A stretch of 16,636 nucleotides of DNA from CAG-307 sp964524125 (GCA_964524125.1 CAZGBY010000039.1:1-16636), one strand, 5' to 3'; counted from the stretch's first letter, positions 1 through 6,983 are shown. Notes: a model not told the origin generated them from the letters alone. Program-made: numbers and translations.

Positions 1-1122
1 AGTTTCAATACCAAGAGAAAGTGGTGTAACATCTAGTAATAATACATCTTTTACTGAACCAGTTAAAACACCTGCTTGAATTGCAGCACCAAGTGCTACT
101 GCTTCATCTGGATTAACAGATTTATTAGGTTCCTTACCAAGTTCACGACGAACTAATTCTTGTACAGCAGGAATACGAGTAGATCCACCTACAAGTAAAA
201 TTGAATCAATATCCTTTGTAGTTAATTTAGCATCTGAAAGAGCACGTTTAACCGGGATTAAACAACGATCAACTAAATCCTTAGTTAATGTATCAAACAT
301 TTGACGTGTTAAAGTCTTTTGTAAGTGTAAAGGACCAGCTGCACCCATAGAAATGAATGGTAAATTAATTGTAGTAGATGTTGAAGAAGATAGGTCCTTC
401 TTAGCTTGTTCAGCTGCATCCTTAAGTCTTTGAGTTGACATCTTATCAGCTAGTAAATCAACACCATTTTCCTTCTTGAATTCGTCTGCTAACCACTTCA
501 TAATTGCATTATCGAAGTCATCTCCACCAAGTTTAGTATCTCCAGCAGTTGAAAGTACTTCAAAAGTACCATCAGCTAAATCAAGGATAGATACATCGAA
601 TGTACCACCACCAAGGTCAAATACTAATACCTTTTGTTCTTTATCAGTCTTATCAATACCATATGCTAAACTTGAAGCAGTTGGTTCATTAATAATACGA
701 ATTACATCTAAACCTGCAATACGACCAGCGTCTTTTGTAGCTTGACGTTGAGCATCATTAAAATATGCTGGTACTGTAACTACAGCTTTTTCTACTTTTT
801 CACCTAAATAAGCTTCTGCAGATTTTTTAAGTTCACGTAAAATCATAGCTGAAATTTCTTGTGGAGTATACTTCTTTCCTTCAACTTCAACAGTATAATT
901 ACCTTCACCCATATGACGTTTAATAGAATAAATTGTATTTGGGTTTGTAACCATTTGACGTTTTGCAGGATCACCTACAATAATTTCTCCATTTTTAAAT
1001 GCAACTACTGATGGAGTTGTACGTCCTCCTTCAGCATTTGGAATAACCTTTGCTTGGTCTCCTTCCATAACACATACACAACTATTAGTTGTACCTAAGT
1101 CAATACCAATAACCTTTGCCAT
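1..1122 (-). CDS. dnaK: Molecular chaperone DnaK (Hsp70), N-terminal part, cut by window edge
   Basis: Hsp70 chaperone, which binds exposed hydrophobic peptides in cycles driven by ATP with DnaJ and GrpE in the cytoplasm. The first 374 residues are visible, covering the complete nucleotide-binding domain. Seen motifs are the phosphate-1 loop GIDLGTTNS (about 6-14), IINEPTA (143-149), the phosphate-2 loop FDLGGGTFDVSI (168-179) and LLVGGSTRIP. The interdomain linker DVLLLDV (359-365) lies just before the edge. The substrate-binding half, about 235 residues in typical homologues, lies outside the window. After IKRHMGEG (67-74) the protein goes straight to YTVEVEGKKY, so it lacks the insertion of about 23 residues typical of Gram-negative DnaK, a Gram-positive signature. 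The start is ATG at 1122, preceded by AAGGAG. It is the third gene of the hrcA operon, 19 bases after grpE, with no CIRCE of its own. dnaJ would be expected next, beyond the left edge. Confidence 0.98.
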   Translation of the reverse strand, partial: MAKVIGIDLGTTNSCVCVMEGDQAKVIPNAEGGRTTPSVVAFKNGEIIVGDPAKRQMVTNPNTIYSIKRHMGEGNYTVEVEGKKYTPQEISAMILRELKKSAEAYLGEKVEKAVVTVPAYFNDAQRQATKDAGRIAGLDVIRIINEPTASSLAYGIDKTDKEQKVLVFDLGGGTFDVSILDLADGTFEVLSTAGDTKLGGDDFDNAIMKWLADEFKKENGVDLLADKMSTQRLKDAAEQAKKDLSSSTSTTINLPFISMGAAGPLHLQKTLTRQMFDTLTKDLVDRCLIPVKRALSDAKLTTKDIDSILLVGGSTRIPAVQELVRRELGKEPNKSVNPDEAVALGAAIQAGVLTGSVKDVLLLDVTPLSLGIET

Positions 1123-1141
1123 AATATATAATCTCCTTTTT

Positions 1142-1762
1142 TTATTCTGAAACTTTAACCATTGCTGGTTTAATTATTCTATCTTTATATTTATAACCAG
1201 TTTGTAATACTTCGAGCACTTGACCTGGTTCAACTCCATCAACATGCTCTTTTGATATAGCTTGGTGAACATTTGGATCAAATGGTAAATTTGCCGCTTC
1301 AATTTCTGAAAGTCCATCACGCTTTAATATATCCGATATTTGACCTGCAATCATTTGAAAACCTATTAAGAAGTTTTTCATTTGAGGTTCTTCTGTTTCC
1401 ATTTGAGAAGCTTTAATAAGCATATCAACTGGCACAATTAAATCAGATACTAATCCCATTCCTGCATACTTTCTATCTATAATAGCATTTTCTTCAACTC
1501 TACGTCTAACATTTTCAAGATCAGCTTTTGCAGTTAAATAAGCTTCTCTATCTTTTTTTGTTTGATCTTTTAAGCTTTGAAGTTCTGCTTCAAGTTCTTC
1601 TATTTTGATTTCTTGTTTAGATTTTTTTACTTTTTTCTTCTTTTCCTCTGGTGCTACAACACTTTCTTCATCTTCTTGAATTACTTTATCTTCTTTTTCA
1701 GACTCAACTTCTTTAGATATTTCTTCAACTTTAGATTCTTCTTTAACTTCAGTATTTGTCAC
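1142..1762 (-). CDS. grpE: Nucleotide exchange factor GrpE
   Basis: GrpE dimer, which releases ADP from DnaK and acts as a thermosensor of the Hsp70 cycle. The protein has 206 residues. The N-terminal 45 or so are an acidic then lysine-rich disordered tail, including EEKKKKVKKSKQ. A predicted coiled coil follows to about residue 105 (EELEAELQSLKDQTKKD, then LENVRRRVEEN). The C-terminal beta domain carries the family hallmark FDPNVHQAI (161-169) and ends RIIKPAMVKVSE. The start codon is GTG at 1762, chosen because AGGAG lies 8 bases upstream. That Shine-Dalgarno overlaps the TAG stop of hrcA, only 11 bases away, which suggests coupled translation. Expression should follow the HrcA/CIRCE-controlled promoter ahead of hrcA. 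Confidence 0.97.
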   Translation of the reverse strand: MTNTEVKEESKVEEISKEVESEKEDKVIQEDEESVVAPEEKKKKVKKSKQEIKIEELEAELQSLKDQTKKDREAYLTAKADLENVRRRVEENAIIDRKYAGMGLVSDLIVPVDMLIKASQMETEEPQMKNFLIGFQMIAGQISDILKRDGLSEIEAANLPFDPNVHQAISKEHVDGVEPGQVLEVLQTGYKYKDRIIKPAMVKVSE

Positions 1763-1773
1763 ACTATCAACTC

Positions 1774-2790
1774 CTATCTATCATATAGTTTTCTCATTGA
1801 TGTTGCAATATATTCAAGTAAGGGAATTACTTTTTTATATTGCATACGCATAGGACCTATACAAGCTATAGTACCAAATGCATTATCATCAATATAATAA
1901 GGAATAGAAATAATTGAGCAATTTTTCATATTCTTATCTAAATTATCACTACCAATTTTAACAGTTAAACCAGAACCACAATCTTTCATTAAATCAATCA
2001 TAGACTCATCATCAATCAATCTTAAAATATTATTCATACTTTCATGATTATGAAATTCAGGTTGATTAAAGATATTAGTTAATCCAGATTGATAAAATTC
2101 ACCAGTTTGGAACCTAGAAAAACCTTTAATTAAAAATGATAGAACATCATCTCTAAAATCAACCATTTTTCTAATTCTTGGTTTCATAGCTTCTTTTGAT
2201 AAAATTTCATTAATTTCATAAACTGAATGATCATATATTGCATTATCAAACATATCTATAAGCCTTAATAAATCTTCCATCTTAAATCCGTGTGGTATAG
2301 TGATTTTTTGTGATTGAACTGCACCAGCATTAGTAACTATCATTAAAACAGCTTCTTTTTCACTAAGTGGGACTATTTCCATTTTCTTTACTTTAGAATA
2401 GTTTTCACTCGAACCTAACATGATAGTCATATAACCTGTCATTTTACTAAACAGTTCGACAGCTCGTTTAGAGGCATCTTCTCTTGTAAAATATTTATTA
2501 TCAAATAGTTCATCAATTATAGGATATAAAGCTACAATGTCTTCATCTCTTGTTAAAAGTTTCTCAACATAGTATTTATAGCCTTGTTCAGATGGAACTC
2601 TACCTGAGGAAGTATGAGTTTTTTCAAGATATCCATTTTCCTCAAGATTTTGCATGTCATATCTTATTGTAGCAGAAGAAAATTTTAAATAAGGCTTTTC
2701 AGTTAAAACCTTAGAACCTACCGGTTCCATTGTATCAACATATTCTTCTATAATTGCCTTAAGTATTAATTTCTGTCTATCCGATAACAT
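1774..2790 (-). CDS. hrcA: Heat-inducible transcription repressor HrcA
   Basis: HrcA represses class I heat-shock operons by binding CIRCE, and depends on GroEL for folding to its active state. The 338 residues match the usual length of about 340. The N-terminal winged helix is visible as LSDRQKLILKAIIEEYV, then FSSATIRYDMQNLEENGYL and the wing HTSSGRVPSEQGYKYYV (about 1-80). A GAF-like central domain and dimerisation regions follow, with ISIPYYIDDNAFGTIACIGP near the C-terminus. The frame stays open upstream to an ATG at 2955, but ATG 2790 is the start: it is preceded by AGGTGATTGT and begins the conserved LSDRQ segment, and the upstream extension runs through the promoter and both CIRCE copies. 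It is the first gene of the operon and should control its own synthesis. Confidence 0.97.
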   Translation of the reverse strand: MLSDRQKLILKAIIEEYVDTMEPVGSKVLTEKPYLKFSSATIRYDMQNLEENGYLEKTHTSSGRVPSEQGYKYYVEKLLTRDEDIVALYPIIDELFDNKYFTREDASKRAVELFSKMTGYMTIMLGSSENYSKVKKMEIVPLSEKEAVLMIVTNAGAVQSQKITIPHGFKMEDLLRLIDMFDNAIYDHSVYEINEILSKEAMKPRIRKMVDFRDDVLSFLIKGFSRFQTGEFYQSGLTNIFNQPEFHNHESMNNILRLIDDESMIDLMKDCGSGLTVKIGSDNLDKNMKNCSIISIPYYIDDNAFGTIACIGPMRMQYKKVIPLLEYIATSMRKLYDR

Positions 2791-2803
2791 ACAATCACCT
2801 CTT

Positions 2804-2830
2804 TTAGCACACTTATTCCCTAAGTGCAAA
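2804..2830 (-). promoter_or_regulatory. CIRCE operator 1 (start-site proximal)
   Basis: Plus-strand reading is TTAGCACAC, nine spacer bases, then AAGTGCAAA. Compared with the consensus TTAGCACTC-N9-GAGTGCTAA, the halves match at 8 of 9 and 7 of 9 positions, and the 9-9-9 geometry is exact. It overlaps the predicted transcription start and the early 5' untranslated region of hrcA, the usual place for HrcA repression. Confidence 0.85.
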
Positions 2831-2833
2831 TAT

Positions 2834-2862
2834 ATTTTACTACAATCATTTTGCACTGTCAA
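2834..2862 (-). promoter_or_regulatory. Sigma-A promoter of the hrcA-grpE-dnaK operon
   Basis: On the minus strand a perfect -35 box TTGACA (2862-2857) and a -10 box TAAAAT (2839-2834) are separated by exactly 17 bases. The predicted transcription start falls at about 2827, roughly 36 bases before the hrcA ATG. Both boxes lie between or within two CIRCE-like elements, one across the -35 box and one at the start site, so repressor binding would directly block RNA polymerase. Confidence 0.85.
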
Positions 2863-2876
2863 CACTTTTGTGCCAA
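2850..2876 (-). promoter_or_regulatory. Degenerate second CIRCE-like operator over the -35 box
   Basis: Plus-strand reading is TTTGCACTG, nine bases, then TTGTGCCAA. It matches CIRCE at 7 of 9 and 6 of 9 positions and keeps the central GCAC-N13-GTGC spacing identical to operator 1. Its centre lies 46 bases from that of the first copy and it covers the -35 hexamer. The weaker match makes its function less certain. Confidence 0.55.
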
Positions 2877-2973
2877 AAATAAAAAATAATGATTTCATCA
2901 CAATAATATGATTAACATTATAAAAATATGATGTTTTAAAATTTAATCTAAACATTAAAATTTTATTTTTATC

Positions 2974-3002
2974 TTGTAAATCTTATTTTATAAGTTTAAA
3001 AT
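2974..3002 (+). promoter_or_regulatory. Candidate promoter for the ArsB/NhaD-type transporter
   Basis: TTGTAA (2974-2979) and TAAAAT (2997-3002) are separated by 17 bases. The implied start near 3009 leaves only a few bases before the GAGGTG ribosome binding site. In such AT-rich sequence a chance match is quite possible, so this is a weak call. Confidence 0.35.
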
Positions 3003-3023
3003 ATCATCTGGCGAGGTGTTAGT

Positions 3024-4301
3024 ATGTTATCTTTAATTATTGTAGGAATTACAATTATTTTAATAATACTTTCTATATTGTTTTTTCCAAATATTAAAAT
3101 TAAGCAAATCAAATTAGGAACATATTGGATAATTGCTTTAATAGCTGCAATACTTTTAATATTGCTAAAACAAGTATCGCTTGATAATATTGTAAACAAC
3201 TTTACTGCAAATACCAGTGTTAATCCTATAAAAATATTAGTACTATTCATATCTATGACTGTATTATCAATATTTTTAGATGAAGTAGGTTTCTTTAAAT
3301 ACATTGCAGTTAAAGTTTCTGGACTTTTCAGCAATCAAACAAAACTATTCTTCGGTTTTTATTTTTTAATATCTTTACTTACTGTATTTACTTCTAATGA
3401 TATTATAATATTAACTTTTACTCCATTTATATGTTATTATGCTAAAAATACTAAAATAAATCCAATACCATTTTTAGTACTTGAATTTGTAGCAGCTAAT
3501 ACTTGGAGTATGGTTTTTATTATAGGTAATCCTACAAATATTTATTTGGCCAGTTCTATGAATATTGATTTTATTACATATTTTAAAAAGATGTTACTTC
3601 CAACAATAGTAGCGTCTATTGTATCATTAAGTATATTATTTCTATTATTTAAAAAAGAATTAAAAAAGCCTATGGAACCTTTTAAAGAAAATATAGAATT
3701 CCCAAATAAATTCTTAACTTTTCTAGGACTTATTCATTTATTAGTTACAACTATTTTACTTGCAATATCATCTTATATAGGTCTTGAGATGTGGATAATT
3801 AGTTTTAGTTTTGCAATTAGCTTATTAATTATTTCTACTATATATTTATTAATTAAATATAAAAATCTTGATATATTAAAACAAACATTAAAAAGAGCAC
3901 CTTATAGTTTAATACCATATGTAATTTCAATGTTTATAATAGTACTTTCTTTAAATGAACAAGGTATAACAAGACAAATCGAAAATTTGTTAAATAAATT
4001 ACCAGTAATATATTCTTATGGAATTTCAGGTACAGTTATTGCTAATTTAATTAACAATATACCAATGAGTGTATTATTTTCTAATTTACTTTTAAATACT
4101 TCTTCAAGTGCAATATATGCAAGTATAATCGCTTCTAATTTATCTGCATTTATAACTCCTATGGGAGCACTTGCTGGTATAATGTGGTTAAATATGCTTA
4201 AAAATTATAAAATAAACTTCGGTTATAAAAATTTTATTCATTATGGAGTTATTATTGGAATACCAACATTGTTAATTACATTGCTTGTATTATTTATATA
4301 A
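3024..4301 (+). CDS. ArsB/NhaD-type (ion transporter superfamily) membrane permease
   Basis: Polytopic membrane protein of 425 residues, similar to the ArsB / CitMHS / NhaD group of secondary transporters that move anions or exchange ions with protons. It is almost entirely hydrophobic, with about 10-12 membrane segments. It shows the two-fold repeat of the superfamily: the hairpin motifs TSNDIIIL (123-130) and LINNIPMSVL (342-351), and the partner motifs IIGNPTNIYLA (166-176) and ITPMGALAGIMW (377-388). The ATG at 3024 is preceded by GAGGTG. No arsR or arsC is adjacent, so an arsenite role cannot be claimed, and sodium, citrate or another anion is equally possible. It is divergent from hrcA and 233 bases from it. 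The family assignment is firm; the substrate is unknown. Confidence 0.8.
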   Translation: MLSLIIVGITIILIILSILFFPNIKIKQIKLGTYWIIALIAAILLILLKQVSLDNIVNNFTANTSVNPIKILVLFISMTVLSIFLDEVGFFKYIAVKVSGLFSNQTKLFFGFYFLISLLTVFTSNDIIILTFTPFICYYAKNTKINPIPFLVLEFVAANTWSMVFIIGNPTNIYLASSMNIDFITYFKKMLLPTIVASIVSLSILFLLFKKELKKPMEPFKENIEFPNKFLTFLGLIHLLVTTILLAISSYIGLEMWIISFSFAISLLIISTIYLLIKYKNLDILKQTLKRAPYSLIPYVISMFIIVLSLNEQGITRQIENLLNKLPVIYSYGISGTVIANLINNIPMSVLFSNLLLNTSSSAIYASIIASNLSAFITPMGALAGIMWLNMLKNYKINFGYKNFIHYGVIIGIPTLLITLLVLFI

Positions 4302-4338
4302 TATAACTTTAATATTTTATAAAAGAAACAAGAACAAA

Positions 4339-4364
4339 CGTTAAATATATTCGTTAAATATATT
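4339..4364 (+). repeat. Tandem duplication of a 13-bp unit
   Basis: CGTTAAATATATT occurs twice head to tail (4339-4351 and 4352-4364) in the gap between the two membrane-protein genes. It lies upstream of the candidate promoter of the second gene. Whether it is a binding-site pair or a slippage product cannot be told. Confidence 0.8.
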
Positions 4365-4386
4365 TTTCAACAATATTGATAAATTA

Positions 4387-4415
4387 TTGCAAGTTAAAAA
4401 CAAAAGTGGTAAAAT
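4387..4415 (+). promoter_or_regulatory. Candidate sigma-A promoter for the YwaF-like gene
   Basis: TTGCAA (4387-4392) and TAAAAT (4410-4415) are separated by 17 bases. This predicts a start near 4422 and a leader of about 28 bases ending in the strong GGGGGAG ribosome binding site at 4438-4444. Position and spacing are right for the ATG at 4450, which also argues against the upstream ATG at 4387, since that lies inside the -35 box. Confidence 0.6.
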
Positions 4416-4449
4416 TACGATGTTATGTCAAATTAATGGGGGAGTATTT

Positions 4450-5295
4450 ATGGCTTTTCTTAATAAATTTATAATATTTATGCAATCAGAAAATTCTACA
4501 CCTGCGCTTTTTGGTTGGCAACATTTATTTTTTTTAGGATTATTAGTAATCCTTGTTGTTTTAATTGCTGTTAAGTGTAAGAACCTAAGTGATAAGCAAT
4601 TTAGAACTATAATGCTTACAATTGGTATAACACTAATCATACTTGAAATTTTAAAACAATTAAATTTTTCTTATGATTATGAAGATGGCTGGGAATATAA
4701 TTGGAAACAATTTCCATTTCAATTTTGTTCAACACCAATGTATGTTATTTTAATTGTCGGATGTTTAAAAGAATGTAAATTTAGGGATTACCTATGTTCA
4801 TTTTTGGCAACATTCGGATTATTTGCAGGTATAGTTGTAATGATTTATCCATCAACTGTATTGTCATCAATTATATTTAGATTTAGTCAATCAATGTTAC
4901 ATCATATTGGAATGATCATGGGAGCTGTTGTAGTTATTGTATCAAAAAAAGTTAAATTTGAACATACTACAATGTTTAAAGCTATTGCAGTATTCTCCGT
5001 TGTAGTTACAGCAGCTTTTTTAATGAATATTATTTTTCATTTATCTGGGAATTCATCATCTTTTAATATGTTTTATATTGGACCTTATTCTGATAGTGAT
5101 ATACCTGTTTTACATCAGATTGGTAATTTACTTAATATTTCTGCTGATAAATTACATGTTGGAAACTTTATTTTCCTCATTATTTATATAATAGGATTTA
5201 GTTTATGTTCTTATATAATTTTATTAATTGAAATCTATATTAATAAAATACTTAGTTCTAATAAATCATTAGAATATGAGTGTAGTTCAAATTAA
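4450..5295 (+). CDS. YwaF-like (TIGR02206) integral membrane protein of unknown function
   Basis: A 281-residue membrane protein with about seven hydrophobic segments. It resembles the YwaF/TIGR02206 family widespread in Bacillota, whose biochemical role is not known. Features typical of the family are the early WQHLFFLGLL segment (23-32), FPFQFCS (88-94) in the centre, the histidine pair in SMLHHIGMIMG (148-158), and a polar loop with GPYSDSD before the last helices. The start is ATG 4450 because GGGGGAG sits five bases upstream. An in-frame ATG at 4387 lacks a ribosome binding site and overlaps the promoter. A terminator follows about 90 bases after the stop, so the gene is probably transcribed alone. 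The family call comes from recalled pattern similarity, not a search. Confidence 0.7.
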   Translation: MAFLNKFIIFMQSENSTPALFGWQHLFFLGLLVILVVLIAVKCKNLSDKQFRTIMLTIGITLIILEILKQLNFSYDYEDGWEYNWKQFPFQFCSTPMYVILIVGCLKECKFRDYLCSFLATFGLFAGIVVMIYPSTVLSSIIFRFSQSMLHHIGMIMGAVVVIVSKKVKFEHTTMFKAIAVFSVVVTAAFLMNIIFHLSGNSSSFNMFYIGPYSDSDIPVLHQIGNLLNISADKLHVGNFIFLIIYIIGFSLCSYIILLIEIYINKILSSNKSLEYECSSN

Positions 5296-5386
5296 TTAAT
5301 AAACAATTATAACTAAATTTTTATTGATATTCTTTAGTTATTAAGTATTCAACATTTAGTAAGTTTAATACGATAAATAAGCCAAG

Positions 5387-5420
5387 AAAAATCTCAAAAA
5401 CAAATTTGGGATTTTTTATT
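5387..5420 (+). terminator. Rho-independent terminator after the YwaF-like gene
   Basis: A 12-bp stem (5387-5398 with 5405-5416, one G-U pair) closes a six-base loop and runs into a T-rich tract (TTTTTT, then ATTATATTTTT). The stem is AT-rich except for three G-C pairs. Its A-run on the 5' side means it could also work for transcripts arriving on the minus strand. Confidence 0.75.
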
Positions 5421-5507
5421 ATATTTTTCTATACCACTTTGACATTTTTTATTAACTTTTTACTTGATAAAATCGCTTTTTTTTGTCTTGGATATTATAT
5501 AAGAAAG

Positions 5508-5566
5508 AAGGACTAACATCAATAGTAATGATTATCTTCATTATAAATTAACTGATGTTAGTCCTT
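5508..5566. repeat. 14-bp perfect inverted repeat, possible terminator of the DUF3990/XRE operon
   Basis: AAGGACTAACATCA (5508-5521) is exactly mirrored by TGATGTTAGTCCTT (5553-5566) around a 31-base loop. The loop contains a smaller hairpin, AATGA/TCATT (5527-5531 and 5538-5542). It lies 50 bases past the stop of the XRE gene and is followed on the minus strand by CTTTCTT. A terminator for that operon is the simplest reading, but the long loop and GC-richer arms are also compatible with the end structure of a small mobile element. The rest of the gap from 5296 to 5615, apart from the terminator at 5387-5420, is AT-rich with no gene visible. Confidence 0.7.
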
Positions 5567-5615
5567 TATTTATTTTAATATAAAGTATTAATATTTATAT
5601 TATATAATATGTAAA

Positions 5616-6260
5616 TTACAATTTTTTCTCAATCAAATCTTCCATTGAACATCCTAAAGTTTTTGAAAGGCGGTAAATAGTGTCTATGCTTGCTTTGTTG
5701 ATGTTTTTATTGCGTTGTTCGTACATTTGAATAGATCGAAGACTAACTCCAGATTTATTTGCAAGTTCCGCTTGTGTAAAACCATATGCTAAACGAAAAT
5801 GCTTCAAATTAGTTTCGCAGAAAAAAGTTTTGATTTTTTCATCTATTATATCGACAAACTTGCTTATATCTGCCTCGTGCAAGGTGTAATACATTTTATG
5901 TAAATCCTCAAAAGAAACTACCTTAAATATCTCACTAAATTTTCTGTCCGAATACCACTGATAATATGATACCGCCCATCCTATCCAATATTCTCTTGAA
6001 CGTCCTGTCGTTTCAATAGAGCTTGCATTGATTTCCTTATTTGTGGTTTCTTCTAATATTTCCAAAACTAGTTCAATTCCGCTTTTACCAACAAGACAAT
6101 TAGGTTCACCTTTTTCAATCCTTTTACTGATTGAACTTGCCAAAAATAACTTAATAAAATTTTCACCTGATATATTAAAAATGTTAATGGCATAGTCAAA
6201 GGCATCGCCTAAAACCTGTTGTGCTTTACTCAGATATATTTCTTGGTATGTGTGCATCAT
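5616..6260 (-). CDS. XRE-family helix-turn-helix protein, probable antitoxin and autorepressor
   Basis: A 214-residue protein with a clear XRE/Cro helix-turn-helix at its C-terminus (about 153-212: LKHFRLAYGFTQAELANKSGVSLRSIQMYEQ, then IDTIYRLSKTLGCSMEDLIE). The first 150 residues are not recognised. They are mixed helical with a tryptophan-rich patch (YWIGWAVSYYQWY, 91-103) and may be the toxin-neutralising part. The start at 6260 (or the adjacent ATG at 6257) lies inside the upstream DUF3990 gene, overlapping it by 35 bases. The AGGAGG ribosome binding site is about 11 bases upstream, also within that gene, so translation is probably coupled. Gene order, overlap and the palindrome in the shared promoter point to an antitoxin that represses the pair. 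This is inferred from architecture, with no homology evidence for the N-terminal half. Confidence 0.75.
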   Translation of the reverse strand: MMHTYQEIYLSKAQQVLGDAFDYAINIFNISGENFIKLFLASSISKRIEKGEPNCLVGKSGIELVLEILEETTNKEINASSIETTGRSREYWIGWAVSYYQWYSDRKFSEIFKVVSFEDLHKMYYTLHEADISKFVDIIDEKIKTFFCETNLKHFRLAYGFTQAELANKSGVSLRSIQMYEQRNKNINKASIDTIYRLSKTLGCSMEDLIEKKL

Positions 6261-6918
6261 CGTTTTTTATACCTCCTCTAATAATATCTTGAATATACAA
6301 CCCATCATTTTCTTTTTCAAGCATTGCAAGATACATTTGATTAGCATTATCATCTCTTGATTTACGAAGGTTATAATAATCTTCTTTTTTTGCAATTTCA
6401 AAGCCTTTATATCTTAGACACGAAAAAGCGTAGGGCGATTTTATTACTATTTGTTCACCAAGTTTTCCAAGTCGCATTGCGCATGCAAGCTGCTCAACGG
6501 ATATGGAGTTGTTCAAAAATGATTCAGCATAATCGAAATACGAATCATCTGCTCGGTATCCTATGATTATATCATATGCATTTACATTGATGCTGAAATT
6601 TTCAATCAAATATTTTCTTGCTCTACGAGCGACTGGAGTCTTTAAAGAAAATAAACGATGTTCCACTAAAACCGCAATCCAGTTAAGTATAGTGTACTCA
6701 GGACTATTCAAATTCAGTATTTTTAAGTACTCGGTATTTATTTCATATTCATTCGCAAATCCGTCACGCAAAGATGAAACTGCCCATTCTTTTGCGAGTT
6801 CTATGTTTTGTGTACAATAAAATCCTAGACCAAAATCGTTATTCTTTTTTCCAACGCCGAAAACAGGAGTTTCTATATTTTTTTCCGAACCATGATAAAT
6901 AGTAATGTATTTTTTCAT
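6226..6918 (-). CDS. DUF3990-family protein, probable ADP-ribosyltransferase-like toxin
   Basis: A 230-residue soluble protein matching the DUF3990 family, which I recall as grouped with ADP-ribosyltransferase folds. Motifs seen are YHGS (8-11), NDFGLGFYCT (27-36), WAVSS (45-49), YDIIIGYRADDSYF (115-128), the SVEQLACAMR helix (140-149) and LGEQIVIKS (153-161). The H9/Y34 region and E155 or nearby residues could form an NAD-binding and catalytic site, but I cannot assign the catalytic glutamate with certainty. The start is ATG 6918 because AAAGGAA precedes it by about eight bases and the YHGS core begins directly. The in-frame ATG at 6960 lies in the -10/operator region and is rejected. It is the first gene of a two-gene operon with an XRE protein. 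GC content is visibly above that of the neighbouring genes, suggesting transfer. Confidence 0.78.
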   Translation of the reverse strand: MKKYITIYHGSEKNIETPVFGVGKKNNDFGLGFYCTQNIELAKEWAVSSLRDGFANEYEINTEYLKILNLNSPEYTILNWIAVLVEHRLFSLKTPVARRARKYLIENFSINVNAYDIIIGYRADDSYFDYAESFLNNSISVEQLACAMRLGKLGEQIVIKSPYAFSCLRYKGFEIAKKEDYYNLRKSRDDNANQMYLAMLEKENDGLYIQDIIRGGIKNDDAHIPRNISE

Positions 6919-6947
6919 TTCAGCATTTCCTTTCTTTGTTTTAGTAA

Positions 6948-6976
6948 ATTCTATCACCAAAGTGATAGTTTGTCAA
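6948..6976 (-). promoter_or_regulatory. Sigma-A promoter of the DUF3990/XRE pair
   Basis: On the minus strand TTGACA (6976-6971) and TAGAAT (6953-6948) are separated by 17 bases, a near-consensus promoter. The implied start near 6941 gives a leader of about 22 bases before the DUF3990 ATG. The spacer is almost filled by a palindromic operator. Confidence 0.85.
6951..6968. promoter_or_regulatory. Palindromic operator inside the promoter spacer
   Basis: CTATCAC-CAAA-GTGATAG is a perfect 7-bp inverted repeat with a four-base centre. It occupies the -35/-10 spacer and overlaps half of the -10 box. XRE dimers typically bind such sites, so the product of the second gene is the natural candidate repressor. 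The binding partner is inferred from context. Confidence 0.75.
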
Positions 6977-6983
6977 GAGAACG

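Noticed and set aside
476..745. Open frame on the plus strand opposite dnaK
   Set aside because: It is an antisense shadow of a strongly conserved gene, with no ribosome binding site or recognisable protein. The plus-strand frames opposite grpE, fecCD-type and DUF3990 genes were dismissed for the same reason.
2791..2955. Upstream extension of hrcA to an ATG at 2955
   Set aside because: It crosses the promoter and both CIRCE elements and lacks family similarity; ATG 2790 has a good ribosome binding site and begins the conserved LSDRQ segment.
2996..3334. Minus-strand frame opposite the start of the ArsB-type transporter
   Set aside because: Shadow of the plus-strand gene, whose family motifs and ribosome binding site are clear.
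6919..6960. Earlier start for the DUF3990 gene at 6960
   Set aside because: That ATG lies in the -10/operator region, upstream of the predicted transcription start; ATG 6918 has AAAGGAA before it.
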